Of a DNA stretch of 64,000 nucleotides, positions 45,303-56,338 are shown piece after piece. Below the pieces are notes generated by a model, which did not search any database, had not been told where the DNA came from, and was given only the letters and a program-made list of their open reading frames with translations. How positions within the stretch are numbered: the stretch's first letter is position 1; each line of letters starts with the position of its first letter. Position numbers and translations under genes: made by a program. Where the stretch lies: the NCBI RefSeq assembly GCF_015706575.1, contig NW_024037067.1:8259909-8323908 (forward strand), read 5' to 3'. Source of the stretch: Patiria miniata. Taxonomy: Eukaryota > Echinodermata > Asteroidea > Valvatida > Asterinidae.

Positions 45303-47269
45303 AATTGTGCATTTTGTGCTAAAAGCATAACATTTGGCATGTGAGGTCTTCATACCATGACAAAAAAAATCAGATATGGAGGCATTTCATATCTGACCCC
45401 TGGTGACCTTTGAGGGGTCAATGACCTCTGAATACTCTATTTTATACATATTGTTCTTGAAAATACCACTTTCCTATGACTTAAGTCATGTGTAGTCTTC
45501 ATACAATGTAAATCAAGACCAAATACGGCAAGATTTCAGAGTTGACCTCTGATGACCTTCCAGAGGTCAATTACACTTGTATTAACTGCACTAACCCTTT
45601 TAATAGATGTTTATGCTGTTTACCCTTTTAAACCCGAACTTTTTCAAGACCCAAGTCATAATGTTAAGTGGCTCATGCTATGAAATTAATTTCAAATATA
45701 GGGAATTTCATATCTGACCTCTGAATGCCTTCAAGGGGTCAGTAAACTTTGCATATATCCTATTTATAGATAATAAGAGGATAAACTATTAAAAACACCA
45801 CTTTTTTATAATCCATACCTAAATTTTGGGTATTTTGCCATGATATGAATGTTCAGATATGTAGACATTTCGTATTTGACCTCTGGTGACCTTTGCGAGG
45901 TAAACGCAATTATTGTATACTCTGATTGCCCTTATTTATCATATTTAATCTTCAAAATGCAACTTTTTCATGAACGAAGTCTAATAAGTGCAAAAGGAGT
46001 CTATTTTAATCATTATTCTACAGCATGCCATGAAGTCATGCAGACCCCAAAGATTCTTTTTTGCATGACCTCTGCTATATAGGCCCTACTGTTTAAGTAC
46101 ATGTACTTATGATATAATTATTGTTTATATTGTTTTGTTTTACTAATTAGTTTTACTACTTATGTCTTTGTAATTGTAATTGTAACTGTGTACAGGTGAC
46201 GTTTTGTGTGTGTATTGTGTATGTATTTTTAATGTTTTTTTGGCACGCAAAATCACGGAGCATTTCACTGTATATTTATATAAATGTTTGACAATAAATA
46301 AAATCAATTTCAATTTCAATCACTCTTAAATCAAAGGTTAAAAACGTGGTTAATCAAGTTCATCTGGATACAACAGGGTGTAATAAGTACACAAGTGTGA
46401 ATATTGCTTGAAATATGTATATTTTTCATTCTAAACAGGTTGACCCACAGCTAGATTTCTATTCCAATCAAATCATATTGCATCCGCCAATAAAACAAGG
46501 AGAAACCAGGTCAGATAGCTAGAGGTCACCTCAAACTTGTTTGTGGGGTCTGAATTCGTAACATGACTGTAAACTAAAAGGTGCAATACCGTTCTTTGGC
46601 ACTATTGAGAATTTGGTTACAAAAAAATGGTGTTTTGATAAAGAAATGTGATAAATAACGGCAATTAAGATAAACGAAGTTCATTGTTCTCTCCAAGGGT
46701 ATCACTACATCAAATATGATGTCATGGTACAAAGAATTAAGTTTTAGACTTGGGTCATGAAAAAAGTGGTATTGGCAATTGTGTAAATCTTATTAATACT
46801 CATAGGTAGGCTTTGGTTTGACAAAGGTCATGACCTCTCATAAGGTCACCAGAGGTTGAATATGAAATGACCTACATATGAAAATTCTCTTGATAGCATG
46901 AACACCTTTCATTTTACATGAATCATGAAAAAAGATGGGGTTTCAGAATAAATCTTACACATACATGTAGCTATTAACAGGTTTACAAAGGTCATTGACC
47001 GCTCAAAGGTCACCAGATGTCAGATTTGAATTGTTCCCACATCTGATTATAATTTTCATTGTATGAAGACCTACATGTATGACATAGACTTTGGTCATAG
47101 GAAAGTGAAGTTTTGAAGAACAAAAGATATGAATAGAGTATGTGAAGTTTATTGACCACTCAAAGGTCACCAGAGGTCAAATATGAAATGCCTCCATATC
47201 TGAAAATTGTCTTCGTGGCATGAAGAACCAACTTGCGAAGGCTCATGCTTTTATCACAAATTGCACAAT
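45303..47269. repeat. Inverted pair of TGACCT-rich tandem arrays (foldback-like)
   Basis: The left arm starts AATTGTGCATTTTGTGCTAA and AGATATGGAGGCATTTCATA; the right end is the inverse. Four units on the left (near 45395, 45543, 45716, 45878) and three inverted units on the right (near 46830, 46990, 47155) repeat every 160-165 bp. Each has TGACCTCTGGTGACCTTTG-like text. A LINE tail occupies the centre. TGACCT is also the nuclear-receptor half-site sequence, but no regulatory role is shown. Confidence 0.72.
46090..46320 (+). mobile_element. 3' tail of a non-LTR retrotransposon
   Basis: GGAGCATTTCACTGTATA, then GACAATAAATAAAATC and a short AATTTC repeat. A polyadenylation-like signal plus simple tail is typical of CR1/L2-type 3' ends. 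No coding region is kept. Confidence 0.55.
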
Positions 47270-47959
47270 CCTTTGGCAATTGGCTATATGCTGCTCCACT
47301 GCAATCAGAAAGCTAGTCACTGCACTTTTTCCCAGTCAGTGCCCGCTGAGTAGAAAAAGGGGAAAAAAATCCGGTCTGCCAGTTTGAAGAACGATGAGCG
47401 CGGTATAGGCATCAGGAAATTAGAACCTATACAGTAAGCTCTGTTGCCATGTGAGCCAGAAATCTGCCAGGACTTTGGAAAGCACGGGGAAAATATTTTT
47501 TAAAGTGTAATTGTGAACTGCATTGTTGTTGTTGGATTTTTTTTTTATTTTTTTTTTTTTTTAACCTATGGCACTCCAGGATGAACCGTTTGAACCCTCA
47601 ATTCTTATAGGTTTTTGTGAAAGTAATTTATCTTGTTTTCACAGGGTGGAGAAAAGGGTGCAATGTCAGGGACAAACTTTCTTAAGGTTTAAGAGTATCA
47701 GATTCAATTTCAGTGGGTTTTTTTTTGGGGGGGGGGTTGTTTGTGTTCTGTTCAGTGCCTGGTCTCTAATTTTAACGAGGAAGTAGACTAATGGATTTGA
47801 TTTATATATCGGACATTGTACGAATTGTTGAGAAACATTCACGTTAACAAACAATCAAATTGAATGCATCTCTAAACAAGCCTTGTGCACCAAAGAACAG
47901 AAAGGGAACAGAATTTAGGGATGTAAAATCTAAATTGTACAGCTTTTTAGATTATTTTA
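47270..47959. other. Intergenic, no gene seen
   Basis: Long T-run near 47530-47560 and a poly-T/poly-G junction near 47710-47735. No exon recognised. Confidence 0.45.
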
Positions 47960-48063
47960 AGACCACTTGTATTTTAAAGCTCTGGCAACAGAGCTTCTTC
48001 AAGTACAAGTCTCTTGGGTGTTGGTCGTTCGGTCCCCAAAAAAACTTACCGAAAACGAGCCCC
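47960..48063 (-). repeat. Dispersed hairpin repeat H1, copy 2
   Basis: In reverse orientation it reads GGGGACCGAACGACC ... AGAAGCTCTGTTGCCAGAGCTT, the same motif order as at 5198-5300. The hairpin stem AGCTCTG/CAGAGCT is intact. Confidence 0.55.
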
Positions 48064-48129
48064 CTAAGTGATCCATAAAACTGTCAGTACCAAATTACAA
48101 TTGTCCAAAAAAGCAAACAATATAAATAA

Positions 48130-48270
48130 GGGAATAAATGTATGCTCTGGAGGTTTTTATCTCTCTGTTTAAGACCGCTTAGAGTCTGGGTGCTGATAAT
48201 TACCCGAGCCGGAGGCTCTAAGCGGTCTTAAACACAGTGATAAATACCGACCGAGCACACATTTATTCCC
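48130..48270. mobile_element. 141-bp palindromic element
   Basis: Termini GGGAATAAATGTATGCTC and GAGCACACATTTATTCCC are inverted (17 of 18). A second inner stem pairs TTTAAGACCGCTTAGAG with CTCTAAGCGGTCTTAAA. It folds as one long hairpin, a short MITE by form. Confidence 0.75.
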
Positions 48271-49437
48271 ATTCACAAATACCTTTTCGGTAAAAAAAAA
48301 TCAAATAATTCGTTTAAAAAATCCCGGTTTTGTTCGACAAGTTCACTTCATGCTTTTTGAAACATCCCTCTAGCAAAATAATGGAGTGTTCAGCTGGCGA
48401 GTAAGATGTAAACAACCTTTTATGGAGATTGACGCGCGCGTAGCATGTTCTGCGCGATGTCGCGTGAGGTATTTATGAATGTAATATATATATACAATAA
48501 ACAATTCGTTGATTTGTTTATGAAAACTGTGTACATGGAGGGCAGAAAATGTAGTAAATGTAAAGGTCACGTGGTATGTAATCCACTTAGGGATTCTACA
48601 CACCTCAGTGACTATACATCACCCCTGCCTCTGGCCCTGTGTCAGTTTTACGAGTGGGTGAGGGATACAGTTGCATTATGAAGGTCACTTTAATTTTGCA
48701 TTGTGATTTTAAACAAAATGGGAAAAATCACGACCAAGTGAGTAATTGTATAATTACGAGACTTTCACGGCAAGACGGCCCGAGCTTATCGTGCGTTCGC
48801 GCTTTCTTCCCTAAAGATCACAAAAGCCTATCCTTTCATACGTACTGTCACTGCTTGGAACCAATTGTATCCATCAATTTTAGGAAAAACCTTGTGCGTG
48901 TATATATGAGCCACTTGGGAAATGGATGGCTGTTTCGAAGATCAGAATAAACATATCCAGTCGTGAGCTATTACCATTAGTACATACACAGCCAGATATC
49001 ATAAAACACGTCCTTATCATCCCTTCCAGTCGCGCTGGTGATGTGAGGGTGATGTATAGTGCACATCACATGAGAAATATACAGCAATTTGTGGTAATCA
49101 GCTTTTGTGGCTGTCTGGTCGGTTGAATGTTGAGAGGATGTATCACGGCTGCACGTGTAGCAGCTAATGATAGGTTGGGGGTTGGGTAATTTGTCATTTC
49201 CTGGAAAAAAAGACACCCGAAAATTTGTGGTTCATAAAAATAGTTAAAAATTTGAAGGTTTTTTTCACGTGGAAAAAATACAGCTGTTTCGGCTTTTTGA
49301 AATGACTCTGTAACATGTGAGGACAGTCACGACGTCACTCAATTTCATGTATAACACATAGTCGCAGTTTCAGAACATATTATGTGCCAAAAAAGAAAAT
49401 TTGATTTTTTTTTTTTTGTACACGTGTGATGCAGAGG
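48271..49437. other. Intergenic, no gene seen
   Basis: Several small frames (48445-49126) have no domain or splice support. Confidence 0.4.
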
Positions 49438-49461
49438 GTGTCAGTTCGTGGTGTCGGTGAC
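49438..49461 (+). repeat. Lone end of TIR family T1
   Basis: CAGTTCGTGGTGTCGGTGAC matches the right terminus at 3744-3763. No partner end is nearby, so it is a truncated relic. Confidence 0.55.
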
Positions 49462-50060
49462 GATAAGTAACAACAAAAACGGACCTTTAAATTTCTGGGT
49501 ATACGCCTTAAAAATTCCCCTTTGAAAAATGCCCCTTTAATGTCATGTCAAATGACGTGATGAAGTGTATTCATGACGTCACTTCAATGTTCACCCACAA
49601 CACATCCCAGTCTTAGCACATATTAAATGACCAAAATACACCTAATTGTTCTCTCTCTCTCTATAGGCCTAAGCAAAATGTCCATTTAATGAGACCCAAC
49701 ATGACATGTTTTGATATCATCATGAAGTCACTTAATGTTCTTCTTAATCTTAATTTTCTTAATCGAGGTTGTCCTCGATTTGGTTCCTGTCCACAATTTA
49801 TTGCTGATGTTGCACGTGTGTGTCCTCGATTTACACCCATCAACACACGCTGATTGCGTGTAAGAAATAATAACAAAACAATCTGCGCGCGTTTTTTAAG
49901 AATACAAAACTACCCAAATGGGTAGAAGCCAATCACAGCGAAAATTAATTCCCATCGACTGGGTACAAACGTGGAACAAACCAGCGCGTACGCTTGGCAG
50001 ATTGACTACAACTTCGTGCCCCGTGGGTACGATCTTGCAGCGCCATGTTGTTTCCCATCA
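49462..50060. other. Intergenic, no gene seen
   Basis: Nothing supportable. TGACGTCA-like motifs near 49560-49580. Confidence 0.4.
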
Positions 50061-50912
50061 TGCCTTGCGCGATCGTAACCCCTGGAATTGTGTAATTTAA
50101 ATGTACCAAATACGGTACATTATAATTAGGGCTGCAGTTTATCCGTTTTACGTGCCGACGCCATCTTTAAAATGTTAAAAGTTGTGATTTTGAAGAATTA
50201 ATCCTCAAACACAACGTTTGGACGTTGTGTTAATTAGCAAAGATTTGTATTAAATGTACGAACCCCTTTCGTGCCTTTACAACCACAGATCATACAGGGT
50301 GTATTTTTTAGCGAAAAACGCGGCTGACATAATCCATATCGTACAGGCTTCGACTTTTGAATCATAATTTTTTTTTCGTACGTGACGTTACGTGCAAAGC
50401 TAAGCGCGCGAGCGCATTATGGGCGCGCCCGGCGTACAATCTTCGAAATGCCCGCGCAGTACGCTGTGAATAGCCATTCAGTGTCATTTACGTCATCATC
50501 ACAGCCAGGGGTTAGTGTAAGGAACGAGCACGCGCCCCTGGAGTCGAGGCTGTGCCTTGCGAGATCGTAACCCCTGGAATTGTGTAATTTAAATATACCA
50601 AAATACGGTACATTATAATTAGGGCTGCAGTTTATCCGTTTTACGTACCGACGCCTTCTTTAAAATGTTAAAAGTTGTGATTTTGAAGAATTAATCCTTT
50701 CAAACACAGCGTTTGGACGAAGATTTGAATCAAATGTACGTACCCCTTTCGTGCCTTTACAACCACAGATACAGGGGGTTTTTTTTAGCGAAAATCGCGG
50801 CTGACATAATCCATATCGTACAGGCTTCGCGACTTTTGAATCATATTTTTTCTTTCGTACGTGACGTTACGTGCAAAGCTTTCGAGCGCGAGCGCATTAT
50901 GGGCGCGCCTAG
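50061..50912 (+). repeat. Direct duplication of about 360 bp
   Basis: 50061-50425 and 50552-50912 are near-identical in long blocks (CGTAACCCCTGGAATTGTGT, GGGCTGCAGTTTATCCGTTT, GCGGCTGACATAATCCATAT), with small indels. Between them, 50427-50538 matches DNA immediately upstream of the first FA-methyltransferase-like gene (51847-51931 plus 52445-52482). Confidence 0.88.
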
Positions 50913-51247
50913 CCAGTGGCAGAGCCACGAAGCCTTTTACAACTTGATTTTGTTGAATTATTCATAGTTTTTATGCAAATAAGAAGCGTGCTGAAGGTTA
51001 ACCAATCACAACGCGAATTTTGCCTAGTCGCTTCCATTTTTAAGAGAAGGGTGAGTAAGGAAAACGTAAGAGCAAATAACTGTAAGTTCAGATGAAAAAT
51101 AAATTCACACCCTCAAATAAATACCTTTATAAGTAAAGTTAAAATCAGATTATGTAAGAACAATTAACGGTCACGATCTCGTGGAAAACTAGACTCGCAT
51201 TTTTTGTTTTTAAATTTTGTGCAAGCATCCGGGCGCCTTTTTTTTTT
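50913..51247. other. Intergenic, no gene seen
   Basis: No supportable feature. Confidence 0.4.
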
Positions 51248-51609
51248 TCCTAGGAGGGTTAGGGGCAATGTCATGAATAGTTCCGTTTTTCCTTTGAATC
51301 ATTGCAAGACTTGGGTTCTCGTTCTATTTTCCCCTTAATTTAAAATTATCTCAGTGATAAATTTGGAGAAGAAAAATAGCTGATGAAAATGAGCATCGAC
51401 GACGTGGATTCGAACCAGGGATCTTTGTATCCATAGCTCATCTCGATATCCACTAGGCTACTGCGTGGTAGCTCGACGACAACCGTTCTTTAAAATGCTT
51501 TAATGTATTGTAACTAGTTGAGTAACTAACAACAACGCTGTTGATGTCATTGTCCGTTCTCATGGATAAACATGAATTATTCATGACATTGCCCCTAACC
51601 CTCCTAGGA
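51248..51609. mobile_element. 362-bp element with 31-bp inverted ends enclosing a tRNA-like sequence
   Basis: TCCTAGGAGGGTTAGGGGCA then ATGTCATGAAT at the left is exactly inverted at the right end (51579-51609). Minus-strand text at 51394-51473 reads TAGCCTAGTGGATATCGAG (A-box-like) and GGTTCGAATCC (B-box), with GAGCTACCACGCAG ahead, so a tRNA-like module sits inside the TIRs. It looks like a composite of a SINE head or tRNA relic within a TIR element. Confidence 0.72.
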
Positions 51610-51931
51610 ATAAAAAATACGCGTCCGGGTAGTAGCCACGCACGCACAAACAGGCTGATGATTGGTTGGAATTTTGCTACCCTTTTGGGGTAGCAAAAAT
51701 CGAGATTATAAAGAAAAGCATAAGAAGTTGCAAAAGGCCCTCGTGGCTTTGCCACTCGCATGTGTGGTCTCCATCTCCAGTCGCTTCGCGTTTTCGCCGC
51801 TTTGAATGCGGGCATGTCTTAACATGGCCTTGGTGAAAGGCTAGGGCGCGCCCGGCGTGCAATCTTCGAAATGCCCGCGCAGTACGCTGTGAATAGCCAT
51901 TCAGTGTCATTTACGTCATCATCACAGCCAG
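51610..51931. other. Flank carrying duplicated upstream DNA
   Basis: 51847-51931 duplicates 50427-50512. The last nine bases, CACAGCCAG, are the left target-site copy of the next element. No gene. Confidence 0.6.
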
Positions 51932-52444
51932 CAACCTCGTCCCCAGGGTGTCGAGCAGTACGCGCCCACCACTACCTGCTCTCTCACCCTGGTATTGGAT
52001 CATTTGCATGTGCAAGATTTTTGCACACGTATGCAAATGAGGAACAGTCTGGTGCCTGGATATGCGTTACACATTAGCGTTTGTTTTTGTATGCGGTGTC
52101 TAGGGTAAAAACAGAGTCAATTCGTAGCAGCGCGAGCACGGCGTGAGTTACGAAAACACGATTTTTGAAATCAAACTGTTACGATCTTATCGAGACAACA
52201 TGCAGTATCATATTTCATATTAATATGAGCAAATTGGAAAAGAAATTAGTATTTTCGAGAAGGCGTGGACGAATGATTGCGAAAACACGTACTGCACGTT
52301 GTGAATAATAGCACCAAGTACACGATAAAAATCCATTACTAGCCAATTGCGGTATCCAATCAGGATACAGGAAGAAAGGTTCCTATCCAGGGTTTACTAT
52401 TGGAAACGCGGTTGGAAATATGGTAAGCACTGGGGACGAGGTTG
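51932..52444. mobile_element. 513-bp TIR element with 9-bp target-site duplication
   Basis: Ends CAACCTCGTCCCCAG / CTGGGGACGAGGTTG are perfect 15-bp TIRs. CACAGCCAG is repeated at 51923-51931 and 52445-52453. The uninterrupted target exists at 50504-50538, a paralogous empty site. A 9-bp duplication suits a Mutator-like transposase (inference). No coding region. Confidence 0.88.
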
Positions 52445-52574
52445 CACAGCCAGGGGTTAGTGTAAGGAACGAGCACGCGCAATGGCTGGTCTCGAAAGGG
52501 AGTGGTGCGCTCGCCGTTTGACGCAGATACGAAAGTGAGGAACTGCTGGCTGCTGGCTGACTTACCCGCGCAAA

Positions 52575-52761
52575 ATGTTGGTGTTAGTTTTGGCTTTTGG
52601 GTTTGTTAGTACCCTCTCTTTGCTACCCGTACGAGGGAAGATGTGTAGCGCCATGATCAAGGCTGCACCCGGTGATGATCTGACCGCGCTTCGTGAGAAG
52701 GCTTTCGCGGCTTTCAGAACCGAGTGCCGTGGTAAACAAGGCAATCTCAACGACACCAAAT
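52575..52761 (+). CDS. Farnesoic-acid-methyltransferase-like secreted protein, gene 1, exon 1
   Basis: ATG at 52575 opens a signal peptide (MLVLVLAFGFVSTLSLLPVRG), followed by a linker with two Cys residues (KMCSAMIKAAPGDDLTALRE, AFAAFRTECRGKQGNLNDTK). The exon ends at CAAAT|GTAAGT, phase 1. Joined to 54115-54276 and 54569-54885 it gives 666 nt, or 221 residues plus stop. The mature protein is small and secreted, with one domain of the Methyltransf_FA (PF12248-like) family, which recurs in marine-invertebrate extracellular proteins. The family name comes from a crustacean enzyme, and methyltransferase activity here is not implied. A paralogue of the same exon layout follows 5.3 kb downstream (57921-60416). 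Exon 1 of the pair differs at only 4 of 187 positions. Confidence 0.85.
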
Positions 52762-52844
52762 GTAAGTGATTCTACTCCATGAAAATCAGTTATAAGCAAG
52801 ACTATAGTATATTATCTTACGGGAAAAAATCACAACTGTGGCGG

Positions 52845-53690
52845 GTGGCTTAATAAAATGAGAAGCATAACGCGCACTAAAAAAAAAGAAGAAATTTACG
52901 AGACGAATCAACTGCACTGTAATTAGTTCATTTGTTAGCAAAAATATACGTGTACAATGATTTGTTTGCAAGCGTTCTTAGAAACCTATGCAAATTAGCA
53001 GAGGAAGTAATTACCACATTTAGTTTCGTTATCATATAGTAACACGGGGCTTCATCTAATGGAGAACACATTTTTAAAGGACCATGTAATGGAGTTTTTC
53101 CCGTGATACGAATTTCTTGAAATGCTACTTGCTCTCACTTCTCTTTTTTTTTCAAGTGTCTGTACAGGGTGAGTTTAAAAAAACGCACCCCAAATGGCAG
53201 AACCAATATTTTTGAATGTCATTTTGCCGACGCGCATGGCTACGGCGACGCGCGCGCATATCAGAAACCGGAGCCTGTTTGTTTTTTTTTGGGGGGGGGG
53301 CCTACAGGGGAAAACTCAAGAATTGTTTCTATACTGTATAACAAAATGAGAAGCATGAAGCGCACTGAACAGAAAAGAGTGGGTTTTTTTTCATGAGAAG
53401 TAAAGTATCAATGTAAGAATTGCACTATAAATGCATTTGTTAGCAAAAGTTTGATTTCTAAAATGACTATTTTCTAGCGTTATACGAAACGTGTGCAATT
53501 AGAATGCGAAGTTAGTTTTAGCCTTTAAATCATAATATTTCACATGGGGCTTTATGTAATCAAGAATAGGTCCACATGACAATGAATGTAATCAAGAATA
53601 GGATCCTTTAAAGAACCATGCAATTGAGTTTTTGCGTGATTCAAATTTCTTGAAATGCAAATGGTTTTCTCAATTTCCTTTTTTTAGTTT
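52845..53690 (+). repeat. Intron-1 segment duplicated in tandem in gene 1
   Basis: Segments 52845-53155 and 53338-53690 are related (CGCACT..., GCATTTGTTAGCAAAA, CATGTAATGGAGTTTTT / CATGCAATTGAGTTTTT, ATTTCTTGAAATGC). Each matches the single segment 58380-58683 in intron 1 of gene 2. Between them are a poly-T/poly-G junction and the T2 element end (53220-53275). Confidence 0.7.
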
Positions 53691-54114
53691 TACTATCGCC
53701 ACTTCAAAAATGCTTTAAGACCTTTTGGGTTTTGTTTACGCTTTTGGTCTTTTTTTTAGAGAAGTTATCACAGTATCAAGATAAAGGGGCTCTATTTTTG
53801 GGTAATGTTCTTGTTTTTAACATGCGTTCTTTTCGATTGATGCACAGGGGAATGTGCAAGAGTATAAATGTCTCTTTCACCAATAATTATAAAACTGTTC
53901 AGAGGATTTACCTTTCAAACAGCGTCCTCAAGTGGCAGAAAACACCACGATATAATGGTTCTTATACAAACAGTGATAGTTCTATATAGAAGCCCAAGTA
54001 ATTACCCTGTGTCATATTAATGTGTAGCATAAATCTTCTTATTAACACATATCCTATAGCCTGATAAATATCTTTATGTATTATCTGTTTATTTATGACC
54101 TGGGGTTCACATAG

Positions 54115-54276
54115 CTTGCTCGTTCACTTTGGAGCCGTCCGACCCTCCAGTTGCCACGTTCATCTTGCAGCCGCTGAGGGCGCCTTTCCTGTTGGACTTC
54201 GATGTAAAGACCCACCGCGATGCCATAATAGTCCTGGCGGAGGAAAAGACAGAAGCGTCTGTCTTTGCCTGGATCA
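54115..54276 (+). CDS. FA-methyltransferase-like gene 1, exon 2
   Basis: Acceptor CACATAG|CTTGC, donor GGATCA|GTGAGT; 162 nt, phase 1 at both ends. It encodes SCSFTLEPSDPPVATFILQP, LRAPFLLDFDVKTHRDAIIV and LAEEKTEASVFAWI, the N-terminal strands of the Methyltransf_FA domain (F.VK...DA.I.L pattern). It joins exon 1 through a split Ser codon (T plus CT). It differs from gene 2 exon 2 at about 24 of 162 positions, far more than exon 1 does. Confidence 0.82.
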
Positions 54277-54568
54277 GTGAGTGTCATTGATTTATTGTTT
54301 AGTCACTTAATGTTGTTCTCTTTTTTTAAATGTACCACAAGAGCCAATCAAGACGTGCGATCACCGGCCTGGGGGAATTCCATGGAGTTCGGATATAAGG
54401 ACATGCATAATAAGATACATCTCGTGATACCATCGCACGCGAAAGAGCTTTCTTGAGGAAGTGATTTAAATCTCATTGAAAAGAGATTTTATCTGGTTGG
54501 AAAATCACACTTACCATATTCAGTTAATGACACCTCCAACTTTTGTTTGATACTCTTTCATTCTACAG

Positions 54569-54885
54569 CCATAGGTGGCTGGTCAAGACAGAGGTCGGCC
54601 ATCCGTGCCTGTTTCGTCTATGCCTCACAGGAATGCCACCAGTTGCTGGGTGGGCGTTCAGAGCACATCGAGGTAGATATCGTCGTCGACAGTGAAAGTC
54701 GCCCCTTTTGGATGGCGTACAAACACGGCGTGGTGACCGTCGGCAAAGGAGGACAGGAGGAGGCTTTCTTGGAGTGGGACGCCGCTGCGTATCATCATCG
54801 CCACATATCAACGCCCGTATACGTCGGTATAAGTTCTTGGAGACATGTACCCGCGGAGTGGGTGTTCTACCAATTCTGTGCTTAA
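54569..54885 (+). CDS. FA-methyltransferase-like gene 1, exon 3 (last coding)
   Basis: Acceptor TTCTACAG|CCATAGG; the split codon A plus CC gives Thr, producing AWI-TIGGW. It encodes IGGWSRQRSAIRACF, the family's IGGW..SVIR signature, followed by RPFWMAYKHGVVTVGKGG, EEAFLEW, VYVGISSWRHV and EWVFYQFCA, then TAA at 54883-54885. The paralogue has two extra residues before the final EWVFYQFCA-like block. The first few dozen bases after the stop are still alignable with gene 2. Confidence 0.86.
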
Positions 54886-55788
54886 AAAAACAAAAGCATT
54901 GGGCATGATGAGGGTGCTGTATTTCGAGGTTCAGACAGAAATATTTAGGCAATTCAGCAAAATACTGCAATCTTATGATTTTAAGAAATGTCGTTTTTTA
55001 AGTATAGCAACCGTCATACTTTCTCTACATGTGCTAAATGGGAGACAAGTGAGAACGAGGTTGACACCCTACCTGCGTCACGAAAATATAAGTCATAGTT
55101 TTGGAAATGATCAAATTGGACAAGGGGTATATTGTTGTGTTGAAAGTACTAGAATTTACTTTTTTATTTTTTCATCTTATGTGCTTACAGTCTGAAATAG
55201 TCTTTGCAAATGTTGGCGTTTTGTCGCTTTGGTAGTTTTAAAGCATTTTTATCAACTATTGTCAAGCAAATTATGAATTGTAGAGGAGTGACGTATTGTA
55301 GCGACGAAAATGCATGTAGGTTGGTTTTTGATGATGTTAATTCGTTTTAATATCGTATAAATAACGTACATATGGAATTGTATTTAAGTGATCCATAATG
55401 TTAAATCTTCGCGCTTTTGTAATTGATATGCTTATAGTCTAAAGTAAACCATTGTCGGTACAAACGTTGCAATTGTGTCAGTTTAAAAAATTATCAAGCA
55501 TGTTTTAACTATTGTAAAGTATACGTAATGTGTAGAAGAGCGAAAGCTAAGAGAAATGTATTCAAGTTTGTTTTTTTGTGATCGTGTAAAGAAAGTACAG
55601 AAAATATTTTTAATATGGAATTTTGTTGAAGTGATCCATGGTGTTATTTTACACACATGACTTGCAATGCAGTCACTAGTGCACATCTATGCACCCGACA
55701 AATGTATCAGCATGTATTTAATGCAGCATGTATTTTATAAATGTGATTTTATGTGTATCTTGCTTGTTACTAGACCATAGAAGAGTAT
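54886..55788. other. 3' flank of gene 1
   Basis: Starts with sequence similar to the gene 2 3' flank (AGCATTGGG..., ATGAGGGTGCTGTATTTCGA). No clear AATAAA close to the stop, and no other gene. Confidence 0.5.
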
Positions 55789-55960
55789 ACAAATACAGCA
55801 TGGTTTGAGGGGTAGTAGTGGGAATTACTGGTCCCGAGGTGTACGTAGGTCAGCTTGACTACCTCCCGACGCGAAGCGGGGGAGGTAGTCAAGCTGACCT
55901 ACACCGGGGGACCAGTAATTCCAACTAGTATTTTCCAGAAATAAACCATGCTGTATTTGT
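55789..55960. mobile_element. 172-bp palindromic MITE
   Basis: ACAAATACAGCATGGTTT is mirrored at the right (AAACCATGCTGTATTTGT). An inner stem GGTCAGCTTGACTACCTCCC pairs with GGGAGGTAGTCAAGCTGACC around the loop GACGCGAAGCG. Nearly the whole element is one hairpin. Confidence 0.85.
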
Positions 55961-55962
55961 TT

Positions 55963-56338
55963 TACTACACCTCATAAATATTTAGCAACCTCACTGTCAA
56001 ACGGCCTTCGTTTACTCAGCACAATTCAAGTTCTTCGTTACAAGTACATGAAATAGTCTGGTGCCAACACTCGTTAATGTGTCTACACTTCAGTAGTAGC
56101 AGATTACAACAACAGACTGGTTCGGGAAAGATTACATGCCTTAGACTACATGCCTACGAGGCGGGTTCCAGAGGGAATTTTTGATGCTACCAGAAAAACT
56201 ACCGCACGGCGGCGAGCTGGATACTCACCGGGTTGACGTCTCCTGCATGGGCGCGTATCATTTTTACTTCCCAGACGCGCGGCGGAATCGGCCAATGATG
56301 CGCTCCAATATGATCATGAATACTTATGAGGTGTAGTA
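55963..56338. mobile_element. 376-bp TA-flanked TIR element, next to the previous one
   Basis: TACTACACCTCATAAATATT at the left and AATACTTATGAGGTGTAGTA at the right (one mismatch), including TA flanks, compatible with Tc1/mariner-type insertion. No coding region. Confidence 0.8.

Noticed and set aside
48445..49126. Small plus-strand genes
   Set aside because: Overlapping short frames with no domain, splice or compositional support.
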